Made by a program: the position numbers and the translations under genes. A stretch of 64,000 nucleotides of DNA from Caloramator sp. mosi_1 (GTDB lineage Bacteria > Bacillota > Clostridia > Clostridiales > Caloramatoraceae). A model generated the notes under the pieces. That model searched no databases, had not been told where the DNA came from, and saw only the letters and a program-made list of their open reading frames with translations. This document shows, piece after piece, positions 1-9,806 of this stretch (positions within the stretch are counted from its first letter, which is position 1; the number at the start of each line of letters is the position of its first letter). The stretch covers positions 1,722,820 through 1,786,819 of the forward strand of contig NZ_CP117677.1 of the NCBI RefSeq assembly GCF_028622835.1. The letters are read 5' to 3'.

Positions 1-963
1 ATTAAATGCATCATCGTAGGAGCTTCCTGGTGTAAAGTGGATAGAACCTGCTATTTTTTCGTCAAATAGAGTATCTTTCATAGGTTTAGTTATATATGGG
101 TTAACACCTATGGCAAATTCACCAACGTATCTTGCACCTTCATCAGTATCAAATACCTTATTTATTCTTTCTGTATCATTAGCTGTTGCCTTTACTATTT
201 TACCATCTTTAAACTCAAGTCTTATATTTTCATAAGTAAATCCTTGATATTCAGCTGGTGTATTGTATGTTATGTATCCATTTACAGAATCCTTAACAGG
301 AGCAGTATAGATTTCACCATCTGGTATGTTCATCTTACCGTCGCACTTTACTGCAGGAATTCCTTTTATTGAGAATGTAAGATCAGTTTGAGGTCCTACT
401 ATTCTTACCTTATCTGTTTTGTTCATAAGTTCAACTAATGCATCCATTGCCTTTGACATTTTTGAATAGTCAAGGTTACATACATTGAAGTAAAAATCTT
501 CAAATGCTTCTGTACTTGTATTTGCAAGTTGAGCCATTGATGGTGATGGGTATCTTAGTACAACCCATTTAGTTTTTGGAACTCTAATCTTTCCGTGTAC
601 TTCACTCCAGAAGTACTTGAAGTATAGATCCATTCTTTCTGATGGAACATCAGACAACTCTGATGAGTTATCACCTGAACGAATACCTATGTATGCGTCC
701 ATATCGCTCATTCTTGCAGCTTCATATTTAGCCATCATCTTCATTTGTTCTTCTGTTGCACCCATTAATATAGCTCTGTCAACAGATTTGTTTTTTATAG
801 TAACAAATGGGATAGCACCTACCTTGTAGGCTTCTTTTACAAGTTCCTTAACAAGAGGAAGTTCAAGTCCTATAGTTTCAATTAGAACTTTTTCACCCTC
901 TTTAAGTCTACAAGAATAGTTAATTAGATTATGGGCTAATGTTGTTATTCTTGGATCTACCAT
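1..963 (-). CDS. M29-family aminopeptidase (3' end outside window)
   Basis: This is a metal-dependent aminopeptidase of the thermophilic M29 (AmpS/PepS) type, which removes N-terminal residues from cytosolic peptides. The start is ATG at 961-963 (MVDPRITTLA), with AGGGG upstream at a good distance. About 320 residues are present of the roughly 410 usual for the family. The frame is open up to the window edge and includes a run ending HFTPGSSYDDAF, matching the region near the metal-binding residues of M29 enzymes. No frameshift is seen, unlike most neighbours. It reads away from the next gene, so it has its own promoter between 964 and 1263. The family call rests on overall similarity as I remember it; the C-terminal metal ligands cannot be checked here. 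Confidence 0.8.
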   Translation of the reverse strand, partial: MVDPRITTLAHNLINYSCRLKEGEKVLIETIGLELPLVKELVKEAYKVGAIPFVTIKNKSVDRAILMGATEEQMKMMAKYEAARMSDMDAYIGIRSGDNSSELSDVPSERMDLYFKYFWSEVHGKIRVPKTKWVVLRYPSPSMAQLANTSTEAFEDFYFNVCNLDYSKMSKAMDALVELMNKTDKVRIVGPQTDLTFSIKGIPAVKCDGKMNIPDGEIYTAPVKDSVNGYITYNTPAEYQGFTYENIRLEFKDGKIVKATANDTERINKVFDTDEGARYVGEFAIGVNPYITKPMKDTLFDEKIAGSIHFTPGSSYDDAFN

Positions 964-1263
964 TTCAGTTACCCCTGTCTTTATACTATGTGCAAGAATA
1001 TTATAACACGAATTTTGAAATTTTACAAAAATATTATTTATTTTATGAAAGAAATATTTCAGTTTTCCATAAAAATTTGTTGTTATTTTTTTAAAAAACT
1101 ATTTACAACTTGTCGAAAATTAGCTAAAATAATAAAAGTGTGTTGGAAAAACGTAAGGTCTTAAACATAAAAATTTAAAAGCTCCACCTGTAAAATGCCT
1201 ATAAAGGCATTTTTTTTATTCCCCTTCATATATTTTAGGTGAATAAAAAGTAGGGGGAATAAG
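964..1263. promoter_or_regulatory. Divergent intergenic region with leader and hairpin
   Basis: This AT-rich 300-base gap separates two divergent genes. On the plus strand a TTGTCG (from 1108) followed 17 bases later by a weak TAAAAG could start a transcript that runs into the perfect hairpin at 1192-1213 before reaching the gene at 1264. The last bases hold a strong ribosome binding site (AGGGGG, 1252-1257). I recognise no known riboswitch class here. Confidence 0.3.
1192..1217 (+). terminator. Intrinsic terminator or attenuator before beta-propeller gene
   Basis: A perfect 9-bp stem (AAAATGCCT / AGGCATTTT) with a 4-base loop is followed by a run of T. On the plus strand no gene lies upstream of it, so it either ends a short untranslated RNA or attenuates the gene at 1264. 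Confidence 0.6.
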
Positions 1264-2666
1264 ATGAAAAATAAAAAGGTGTTAATTGTTTTGATTTTAG
1301 TTTTATCTTTAGGAGTCCTATCTATAAATTTTTTCATAGGGATTAATGAAGAATCTTGTGATGTAACAACTAAAGTTATTGTACAGGATGGATATAATGT
1401 AAAAAACAAATTGAGGGACTCAAGGAGCCTACAGCATTTGTAGTAGATTTAAATGGAAATTTTTATATTGCTGAAAAGGTAGATAATGAAATTGTTATAA
1501 ATAAATATTATAGGAATGGCAAAAATGAAACAATAGCAAAGGGCTTTAGTTATCCAATAAACTCAATTTTAATATACAAGGATTATTTGTTAGTATCCCA
1601 TAAGGGGAAGATAAGTAAAGTTTCAGATAAAAAGGTAGAAGATATAATAACTGGTCTTCCAAGCTATGGTGATTATTCAAATAATGGTATTCAAATAGGT
1701 TATGATGGTTACTTATACATCTGCCAAGGCTCAGCAACTAATTCTGGTGTTGTTGGAATTGATAATTATGAAAGAGGATGGCTAAAAGAAAATCCATATT
1801 TTCACGATTTTTATCCTGTTGATGTTGTGTTAACTGGAATAAATTTCAAATCATCTAATCCAATGACGGAGGAAAAAATGATAAGGCTACAACAGGTGCC
1901 TTTATGCCCTTTAATATGCAGTCTGGTAAAGATTCGGTAGTTAAAGGTAAAACTCCAGGAAATGCAAGCATATATAGGACATACGTAGGTTCAACTAATC
2001 TTGACTTATTTGCTTACGGAATAAGGAATCCAATTAATATTGTATTTACCCACGATAATAAAGCTTATGTTTCAGTTCAAGGAATGGAAAATAGAGGACA
2101 AAGGCCTATAGATAATGGGTGCGATTATATATATGAAGTTAAAAAGGAGACTGGCTTGGATGGCCTGACTATGAAGGTGGGGAACCTGTTACTTTAAAAA
2201 ATTTAAACCTAAGAATTCACCTCAACCTCAATTTATAACCCAGATGCATCCAACAACAACACCTCCAAAGCCCCTTATAGCCTTTAATGAAAGTGGAAGA
2301 ATAGGAGTTATGGATATATCAAGACAAAATGCTTTTGGGTTTGTAGGTAGTTTATTTATACCATTTAAAGCTGGTAAAAACGAAGAGGCAAAAATAATTG
2401 CCTATGATATAAAAAATAATATGTCAGTTGATTTTATAAAAAATAAAGAAGAAAAAATAATAAAGGAGCCTATACAGTGTAGCTTTTCTAAAGAAGGTAT
2501 ATTGTATATATTAGATAAAGGGAATGGATGTATATATTCGGTTGAAAAAATCGAAGAAAACCATCAAGGTTTTAATAAAATATATATCCCTGTTGAGTAT
2601 TTAATAGGAACAGTAGTAATAGCTTTAATTGTAATACTTATAATTCAAATAAGAAAAACTAAATAA
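1264..2666 (+). CDS. Membrane-anchored sorbosone/glucose dehydrogenase-like beta-propeller
   Basis: The product resembles PQQ-dependent sugar (glucose/sorbosone) dehydrogenase-type six-bladed propellers. Blade-like repeats such as VVDLNGNFYIAE, NNGIQIGYDGYLYICQGSA, ANGIRNPINIVF-like and GWPDYEGGEPVT are visible in order. There is an N-terminal hydrophobic segment (about residues 5-25) and a C-terminal one (VEYLIGTVVIALIVILII) followed by RKTK, so it is probably exposed outside the membrane. Start ATG follows AGGGGG. The frame breaks near 1417, 1880 and 2150; the break at 2150 would be healed by one G in AAAAAGGAGACTGG. Whether it binds PQQ or has enzyme activity cannot be judged; many family members in anaerobes are uncharacterised. 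Confidence 0.65.
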
Positions 2667-2733
2667 TACAGGTGGATAATTGTTATAAAAAGGATTAAAA
2701 TAAATATAAAAATAAAAACAGGGATGATGAATT

Positions 2734-3451
2734 ATGAGTTTTATAGAAAATTCCTATTCAACAATTTTTAAAGGAATGCTTAAGGTTGTAAATCCTATTA
2801 AAAAAGGATAATTAAAACTGAATGTAAAGTACATCAATATATAAATAATCAAGCATTAATCATTTTAAAAAATGATGGATATGAATATGCCTATAGAGAA
2901 ATGAGTGCATATATAGATAAAATAAATGAAGGAGTTATATGGGCGGATCAGGATTTTAAAAGTAGCAATCATTTTTACAATCCACAAAGAAGTAAAGGCC
3001 TCTATGGATGTAGTAATGCTCTTAAGGAATGTTCTTATTATTATGCAAGGGCATTAACAAAGTATAAAAAGGGAGACAAGGATAAAGCCTTTTTTATCTT
3101 GGAGCAGCTTGTCATTTAGTTCAAGATGTTACAGTACCTCAACACGTAAATGTAAAATTGCTTGACAGCCACAGAAAATATGAGCAATGGATAATTAAAA
3201 CCTATAGACATCACGAAAGCTTTAATGCCTATGAAGGTGGTATATATTTTAAATCAATAAAGGAGTTTATTGAATTTAATGCAAATTCCTCTATTAGAAC
3301 ATATTATAAATTTAAAAATGAGTTGAATGAAGAACTTAGATATTATAAAATAACATCTGTTATATTAAAATTGGCACAACGTACAACAGCTGGATTGATG
3401 TTAAAATTCTTTAATGACATAATAAAGCTAAAAAATTTATCTGAGGAGTGA
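2734..3451 (+). CDS. Zinc-dependent phospholipase C family protein
   Basis: The protein belongs to the all-helical zinc phospholipase C / S1-P1 nuclease-like family. Family landmarks are visible: HQYINNQAL near the N terminus, WADQDF, NHFYNPQ and GAACHLVQDVTVPQH with the paired His-x3-Asp metal ligands, then a later LLDSHRKYEQWI. No signal peptide is apparent, so it may be cytosolic, unlike secreted clostridial alpha-toxins. The start ATG follows AGGGATGA. The frame breaks near 2808 (poly-A) and near 3100 (poly-T). The stop overlaps the next start region, so it is probably cotranscribed with the flavin reductase. Substrate is unknown. Confidence 0.65.
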
Positions 3452-3456
3452 TGATT

Positions 3457-4077
3457 TTGTCTATAATTACGTGGAAGCCTGGTACTATGCTATATCCCGT
3501 ACCTGCAGTATTAGTGTCCTGTAGCTATGAAGGGATAGACAATATAATAACTATTGCTTGGGCAGGAACAGTTTGTACCAATCCACCTATGGTTTCAATA
3601 TCAATACGTCCTGAAAGATATTCCTACGATATAATAAAAAAATCGGGTGAGTTTGTTATTAACGTTCCAAACAAAAATTTAGCCTTTGCGACGGATTTTT
3701 GTGGTGTAAAATCAGGAAGAGATGTTGATAAATTTGAGGTTTTAAATTTAACAAAGCAAAAGGCATCGGTGGTTAATGTTCCTTTAATTAAAGAGTGCCC
3801 TCTTTCATTAGAATGTAAAGTTAAGGATATAGTTAATCTTGGAAGTCACGATATGTTTATTGCGGAGGTTGTAGCAGTAAATGTTGATGACAAGCTTTTA
3901 GATGAAGGAGGAAAACTACACTTAGATAAAGCAGAGCTTATTTGTTATAATCACGGACAATATTGTGTTGTTGGTAAAAGCTTAGGTAAGTTTGGCTTTT
4001 CAGTAGAGAAGAAAAAGAATAGAAAAGAAGAGGTAAATAATTTCTGCCTAAAAGGCAGGAATTATTTTTTTAATTGA
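3457..4077 (+). CDS. Flavin reductase-like, FMN-binding protein
   Basis: This matches the flavoredoxin / flavin reductase-like split-barrel family (about 190 residues). Characteristic segments are WKPGTMLYPVPAVLVSC, AWAGTVCTNPPMVSISIRPERYSYDII and GEFVINVPN. I favour TTG at 3457, 8 bases after GAGGAG; ATG at 3451 and GTG at 3448 are in frame but too close to that site. The open frame runs on through the terminator hairpin at 4036-4071, which suggests that the true stop is lost to an indel near 4020 (a TAG lies just out of frame after GAAAAAGAA). It may reduce FMN or act in electron transfer; partners are unknown. Confidence 0.75.
   Translation: MSIITWKPGTMLYPVPAVLVSCSYEGIDNIITIAWAGTVCTNPPMVSISIRPERYSYDIIKKSGEFVINVPNKNLAFATDFCGVKSGRDVDKFEVLNLTKQKASVVNVPLIKECPLSLECKVKDIVNLGSHDMFIAEVVAVNVDDKLLDEGGKLHLDKAELICYNHGQYCVVGKSLGKFGFSVEKKKNRKEEVNNFCLKGRNYFFN
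4036..4071 (+). terminator. Intrinsic terminator after flavin reductase
   Basis: AATAATTTCTGCCT pairs with AGGCAGGAATTATT around an AAA loop and is followed by a T run. It lies inside the annotated C-terminal coding frame, supporting a frameshift upstream of it. Confidence 0.8.
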
Positions 4078-4111
4078 ATTTTATAAATATATAAAAGTTG
4101 GGGTGGTTTAT

Positions 4112-4708
4112 ATGAAAAAAATATATGTAGATATAAGAAATACTGATTTTGGGCAAAATATTATTGATGTGTGTAATGGTGGGGATAGTGTTATAAACCA
4201 AATAATAAGTAGTAGATACAATAACATCGAAAAGGATATATCATATATAAAACAATTAAAAAATAATAGTTTAAAATATGATTCTTGTATATTTTTCTTT
4301 GTTTTGTCAAGGGGTATATCAAAGCTTAAATTTAATAAAATATTAAAATCACTAACTAAAGTTCTACAAAAGGAAGTAAAGTATACATTTGGGATGTTGT
4401 AGAAAAAATAAGCTGTTTTCAAAGTACGAAATTAATGTAGAATCTGAATTTGGATTATATAAATTTCCAATTAATACTTATTTTAAACCCTATAGTGTTA
4501 AATTTCTTGACATCATTAAAATTTTAGAAAATAATAGTTTTATAATAAAAAATAGCCTAATAAACCAAGGTATAGTATATATAGAAGCAGTATTTAAAGG
4601 GGAGGAAATAAAGGTTAAAAATGAAGGTTATATTAGCAGCATTAAATGCAAAATATGTTCATTCAAATTTAGCAATAAGATATTTAAAAGAGAGATAGAG
4701 GAGTATGA
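4112..4708 (+). CDS. Hypothetical protein preceding radical SAM gene
   Basis: I do not recognise the family. The start ATG (MKKIYVDIRNTDFG) follows GGGGTGG. The frame breaks near 4395, continues through KYEINVESEFGLYKFPIN, and overlaps the start of the radical SAM gene at 4621. If one base is missing near 4695, which the downstream gene also requires, this frame would end at the TGA at 4706-4708. The protein is about 195 residues, rich in Lys, Ile and Asn, with no membrane segment or clear motif. The tight overlap suggests translational coupling with the radical SAM enzyme. Confidence 0.45.
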
Positions 4709-6377
4709 TGTTGAATTATATGAGTCCTCCATCAATGATGATATTTTAAAGATTTCTTTTGACATATCACAAAAAGAACCAGATGTAGTAGCATTTTCTT
4801 GTTATATATGGAATATAGAAAATACTTTAAAGGTTGCAGACACAATAAAAAATATAAACGAAAATATAAAAATAGTTTTAGGTGGTCCCGAGGTGTCCTT
4901 TGATTCAATTGAGTTATTAAATAAATATAGCTTTATTGATTTTATAATAAAAGGTGAAGGAGAAAGGGTAATAAAGCCATTAATAGATTGTATACATATG
5001 CAACATTTAGAAGGCTTAAAAAATATAAAGGGACTAACCTATAAAGAAAATAACAAGATAATAGATACAGGATTTGCAGATACTATTATAGATTTAGATA
5101 GTATAAAATTCCCTATGAAAATGAGATACCAGATAAAATAATCTACTATGAAGCCTCAAGAGGTTGTCCTTTTAGATGTAGCTATTGTATGTCTTCGATT
5201 GATAAAAAGGTTAGGTTTCGAAGTTTAGACTTAGTTAAAAAGAACTTAAGTATTTAATTGATAACAATGTAAAACTTGTGAAATTTGTAGATAGAACCTT
5301 TAACGCGAATAAAGACTTTTCAAGGGAGATATGGAAATATTTAATTGAATTAAATCCTTCAACAAGTTTCCATTTTGAAATAGCAGCAGACTTATTAGAA
5401 GATGAAGATTTAAGAATTTTAAAGGAGGCACCACAAGGGCTTTTTCAGTTTGAAATAGGAGTACAGAGTACAAATAAAAAGTATTAGAAAACATAAATAG
5501 ATGTATGAACTTTGACAAGGTTAAGAGCAATATAGATAAAATACTTGAACAAGGCAATATTCATTGTCATTTGGATTTAATAGTTGGTCTTCCTGAGGAG
5601 GATATAAATTCCTTTAGAAAATCCTTCAATGAGGTTATGAGTATTAAACCTGATGAATTACAAATTGGTTTTTTAAAGGTTCTTAAGGGTTCTCCAATTT
5701 ATTATGATAAAGATAAATATGGAATAAAATACTGTGGTTATCCTCCGTATCAGGTAGTAAAAACAAGTTGCTTAAGCAGCACTGAAATAAACTGGCTTTT
5801 AAAATTTGAGGAAGTTTTTGAAACCTTCTATAACAGCCATATATTCGAAAGGACTATTACTTACGTTTTTAGCTATATATATGATTATTATAATTTTTTA
5901 AAGAGTTGACGGATTATTTAATTCATAAAAATTTTTTAGAAAGAAGCATAGGTTTGCAAGAAAAGTTTTTTCAAATTTTTAATTTTTTAAATGAACGTTT
6001 TGAAGGAAATACTATAAGGGACTTGCTAATATATGATTATTTATATAATACAAAGAAGATAAACTTACCATATTTTCTAAAAAGCATATAGATAACGAAT
6101 TGGAAATTAAAATCAAAAAATGCAAAGATAAGATAATTAAAGAATTAAATTTAACAAATCTAAAGGGGCTTTTAATTTTACCAATGTGTGTAGATGCTAA
6201 GAAAATTAATAGGGAGTTGAGTTTGATTTCTCTGATTATTTGATAATATTTGACTTAAAAAATAACACGCATTATAAAATAGATATGAAAAAATATATAA
6301 ATGAATATGAATATGAAAAAATACAAAAATATAATGAAAAATCGACAAAAATGACTTTTATTTTTCAAAAAATTTAG
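4621..6377 (+). CDS. B12-binding domain radical SAM protein (DUF4080 type)
   Basis: The N terminus (MKVILAALNAKYVHSNLAIRY) and the segment PDVVAFSCYIWNIENTLKVA with VLGGPEVS are typical of the cobalamin-binding half of these enzymes. The radical SAM cluster motif CPFRCSYC (CxxxCxxC) follows at about 5165, then VDRTFNANKDF and FEIGVQS. The C-terminal third, with YPPYQVVKTSCLSS, matches the DUF4080 region. The gene is broken by about seven frameshifts (near 4695, 5140, 5255, 5486, 5908, 6090, 6230), all in A/T runs. The reaction is unknown; the family is expected to carry out methyl transfer or rearrangement chemistry using SAM and a corrinoid. AAAGG lies 6 bases before the ATG. Confidence 0.75.
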
Positions 6378-6428
6378 TATAATAAAGTTAAAATTTTTAA
6401 ATATTTAATCTGAAAAGGTGGTGATACT

Positions 6429-6754
6429 TTGGCTCTGGATGTGGTAAAGAAAATTAGTGAGATTGAAAGGCAAGGGGAAGAATTAATTAAAGAGGCACAA
6501 AAGAAGGCAAATGATATTTTAAAAGAGGCAAAAGACAAAGCAGAAAATATTAAAAAAGATGCACAGGAGAGTGCAGATGTCTTTTACAGACAAGTAATTG
6601 AACAATACGAAAACGAAGCAAAAATCAAATTGAGCCAATGATTGCAGAAGCAGAAAGGAAGAAAAAGGAGATAACCAATATACCTAAAGAAAAGATGGAT
6701 AAAGCCATAAATATGGTTATTGAGAGGATAGTGAATAGTTATGGCAATAGTTAA
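6429..6754 (+). CDS. V-type ATP synthase subunit H/G (peripheral stalk)
   Basis: This is the first gene of the ATPase operon. It encodes a short, almost entirely charged coiled coil (repeated EAQKKANDILKEAKDKAEN-like heptads) typical of the peripheral-stalk subunit that pairs with subunit E. The start is TTG (MALDVVKK) after GGTGGTG. A frameshift near 6625 (GCAAAAATCAAATTG) splits it; the remainder reads IEPMIAEAERKKKEI to a stop that overlaps the start of subunit I. Confidence 0.8.
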
Positions 6755-8647
6755 GATGAAAAAAGTAACCATAACAGGTTCAAGAGAGGATAAATATAAA
6801 ATTTTAAAGGCTCTTCAAAGGGCATCTGCAGTCGAAGTAATTGACCTAAAGGAAGTATTAGGAGAAGAATTAGATGGAATAAGTTTTGAAAATAAGACAG
6901 TAACAGAAACTGAATTTAATTTTAATAGAGTAAAGCAGGCATATGAATTTCTAAGAGTCTTTAGTGATAGTAAAAGGGAATTTTGCAAAAAGAGAAGTTT
7001 TAAACATTGAGAATTTTGAGAATATTGCAAATAATTTTGATTGGATGGATATCTGTAGTAAAGCAAAATCATTTGAAGAAGAAATAAACAATCTAAAGGC
7101 TAAAAAATCAAAGTTAGAATTACAAATTGAACATTACAACATTTGGAGCAATTTTGATGTATCCTTGAATGACCTAAATATGCTTAAGAGGGTATCTTAT
7201 TTCATAGGTACTGTATCTAAAAAATATGAGGTATCAATGTTAGAAGAATTGAAAAATGTTGAAGGAATATACATAGAAAGAGTGTCGGAGAAACAGCAGG
7301 ACCTAAATATTTTTGTCATCTGTCATAATGATGATTACAACCAAGTCTATGAGATTTTAAAGAAATACGGTTTTACAAAGCTTACTCTTGAGCTTGAGGA
7401 TACACCAAAGAATATAATTACTAAGTTGAACAACGAAATTAATGAGATTTCATCAAGAGAAGAGGAAGTAGTTAATAGTGCTAAAAGACTTGCAAAATCT
7501 ATTGATGATTTAGAAAAGGTATACGACTATTTTAATTCACAGATTGAGCTTGAAAGGCAAGTATCAAAAATAATAAATACAAAGAGATCGGTAGTTTTGC
7601 AAGGGTGGGTACCTGAAGAAAAAATAAATATATTAGAAGATATGATTAATAAATTCAATCTTCAGGTTTATTTAGAAGTTGAAGAAGCAAGGGAAGAAGA
7701 TAATCCACCGGTTCTATTAAAAAATAATCCTTTAATTGAACCCTTTGAAGCAATTACAGAAATGTATGCACTGCCTTTACCTAATGAGGTAGATCCAACA
7801 CCAGTATTAGCCCCATTTTTCCTATTGTTCTTCGGAATGATGATGGCTGATGTTGGTTATGGGCTTTTACTTGGTGCAGTAAGCTTATTTTTACTTTTAA
7901 AGGCTGATTTAAGTGATTCATTAAAAAGATGGTAAAACTTTTAGCATTAGTAAGTGTTCCTACTGTAGTATTTGGAGTTTTGTATGGTAGTTTCTTTGGA
8001 GGGATAATTAAAATAAAACCGTTATGGGTTGATCCTGTAGCAGACCCAATGACAGTTTTAAAATATTCCATTGTATTTGGTATAATCCACTTATATGTAG
8101 GCTTGGGAGTTAAAGCATATCAGTTGATTAAAGAGGGAAAGATTCTTGATGCGATATTTGATGTATTTTTCTGGTATGGTTTGGTTTCTGGGTTAATATG
8201 GTTGTTACTTGGGGGTGGAAGGCCAGCCCAAATTATCTCAATAGTTAGTGCATTAGGGCTATTATTGACACAAGGAAGAAGCAACAAAACACTTGTTGGT
8301 AAGTTCTTTGGTGGGCTATATGGACTTTATGGAGTAACAGGCTATTTAGGTGATGCTCTATCATATTCAAGACTTTTAGCATTAGGTTTAGCATCAGGAT
8401 TAATTGGATGGTCCTTTAACCTATTAATTGGTCTTTTAGGAAAAGGAGCAGTAGCTTTTATATTTGGACCAATAATATTTGTTGCAGGACATACTTTTAA
8501 CTTTTGATTGGAGCACTTGGAACTTTTGTTCATACTTGTAGATTACAATATCTTGAGTTCTTTGGTAAATTCTATCAAGGTGGAGGAAAGGCCTTCAAGC
8601 CTTTAAAAATATCAACTAAATTTATAAAAATAGAACAAGAAAATTAA
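6741..8647 (+). CDS. ntpI: V-type ATP synthase subunit I (a-subunit homologue)
   Basis: This membrane stator subunit forms the ion half-channels next to the K ring. The N-terminal soluble half carries coiled coil (EEINNLKAKKSKLELQIEHYN). The C-terminal half has about seven membrane segments, including PFFLLFFGMMMADVGYGLLLG, LGDALSYSRLLALGLASGLIG and the final GALGTFVHTCRLQYLEFFGKFYQGGG motif, all diagnostic for the family. Start ATG lies inside the end of the previous gene. Frameshifts occur near 6965, 7930 and 8500. Total length is about 635 residues, normal for the family. Confidence 0.9.
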
Positions 8648-8661
8648 AGGAGGAGTCAATT

Positions 8662-9168
8662 ATGGAATTTACAACATTTGTTGAATTTTTAAAACAAAAT
8701 GGAGGTTTAATCTTTGCACTACTTGGTGCAGCACTTGCAGCATTATTTGCAGGTATAGGCTCAGCTAAAGGTGTTGGTATTGTTGGTCAATCAACAGCAG
8801 GTTTAATTACAGAGGACCCAGAAAAATTTGGTCAATCACTTATTCTACAAGTTATCCCAGGTACACAAGGTTTTTATGGTTTTATTACAGCTCTAATTAT
8901 TTTAAATAAGATTGGTATTTTATCTGGAAATCCTGTAAATCTAACTTTAGGTCAAGGTTTTATGCTACTTATGGCTTCACTTCCAATGGCATTTGTTGGA
9001 TATAGCTCAGCTATATCACAAGGTAAGACTGCGGCAGCAGGTATTCAGATCCTTGCTAAGAGACCAGAAAAAATGTTCAACGGTGTTATCTATGCAGTTA
9101 TGGTTGAAACATATGCCGTTGTTGCACTTATAACTTCAATATTAATGATTGTTAATATAAAGCTATAA
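8662..9168 (+). CDS. ntpK: V-type ATP synthase subunit K (proteolipid ring), Na+-type
   Basis: This intact 168-residue protein has four membrane helices, a doubled hairpin as in Enterococcus hirae NtpK. The first hairpin keeps IPGTQG (Thr68, Gln69) and the second keeps SAISQGK (Gln120) and VETYA (Glu149). These correspond to the Thr64, Gln65, Gln110 and Glu139 that bind Na+ in NtpK, with Leu61 replaced by Ile65, a backbone ligand. The ring therefore probably carries Na+. The start ATG follows AAAGGAGG. No frameshift is present. Confidence 0.92.
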   Translation: MEFTTFVEFLKQNGGLIFALLGAALAALFAGIGSAKGVGIVGQSTAGLITEDPEKFGQSLILQVIPGTQGFYGFITALIILNKIGILSGNPVNLTLGQGFMLLMASLPMAFVGYSSAISQGKTAAAGIQILAKRPEKMFNGVIYAVMVETYAVVALITSILMIVNIKL

Positions 9169-9181
9169 GGGAGTGGCTAAA

Positions 9182-9774
9182 ATGAATGGAATAGATAGCC
9201 TAAAGGAGAGGCTTTTAAGTGAAGATAAGATTAAGGCCTCAGAAATAGAGTTAGATGCAAGAAGAAGAGCAGAAGAAATAATAGAAAATGCAAATTTAAG
9301 AGCAAGCCAAATAGAAGAAGAAATTAAACAAAAGGCAGAAAAAGATGGTAAGGAAAGAAAAGAAAGAATGATTGCAAGAGCTGAGCTTGATGCAAGAAAT
9401 ATTGTTCTTCAAGCAAAGCAGGAGGCAATAGATTTAATTTTTAGTGAAGTAATTAAAAAATTAAATAATATGTCAAAGGAAGAATACACAAGTTTAATAA
9501 ATAGAATGATTTTAAATAACGTAGAAACAGGGAAGAGGAAATTGTACTTTCAGATAAGGATAAAGATAGAGTACAAGTTAATCTTGATGAAATAAATAAG
9601 CAGTTAGTAGCTAAAGGAAAGAGGGGACTTTTAAAGCTAAGCAGTGAATATGCCAATATTCCTTCTGGCTTTATATTAAGAAAAAGTGGACTTGAGATTA
9701 ACTGTACCTTTGAAGCACTAATTAGAGGTTTAAGGGATGAGCTTGAGGCAGATATTGCTTCAATGTTATTTTAA
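9182..9774 (+). CDS. ntpE: V-type ATP synthase subunit E (peripheral stalk)
   Basis: The N-terminal two thirds form a charged helix (SEIELDARRRAEEIIENANL) and the C-terminal globular part contains FILRKSGLEINCTFEALIRGLRDE-like sequence typical of subunit E. ATG at 9182 is chosen because AAGGGAG lies 8 bases upstream; an in-frame GTG at 9173 overlaps that site. A frameshift near 9540 in GGGAAGAGGAAATTG divides the gene. It pairs with subunit H/G to connect the catalytic head to subunit I. Confidence 0.87.
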
Positions 9775-9806
9775 ATAGCCTCCAGTTCTAAAAAGGAGGG
9801 TGAGTA

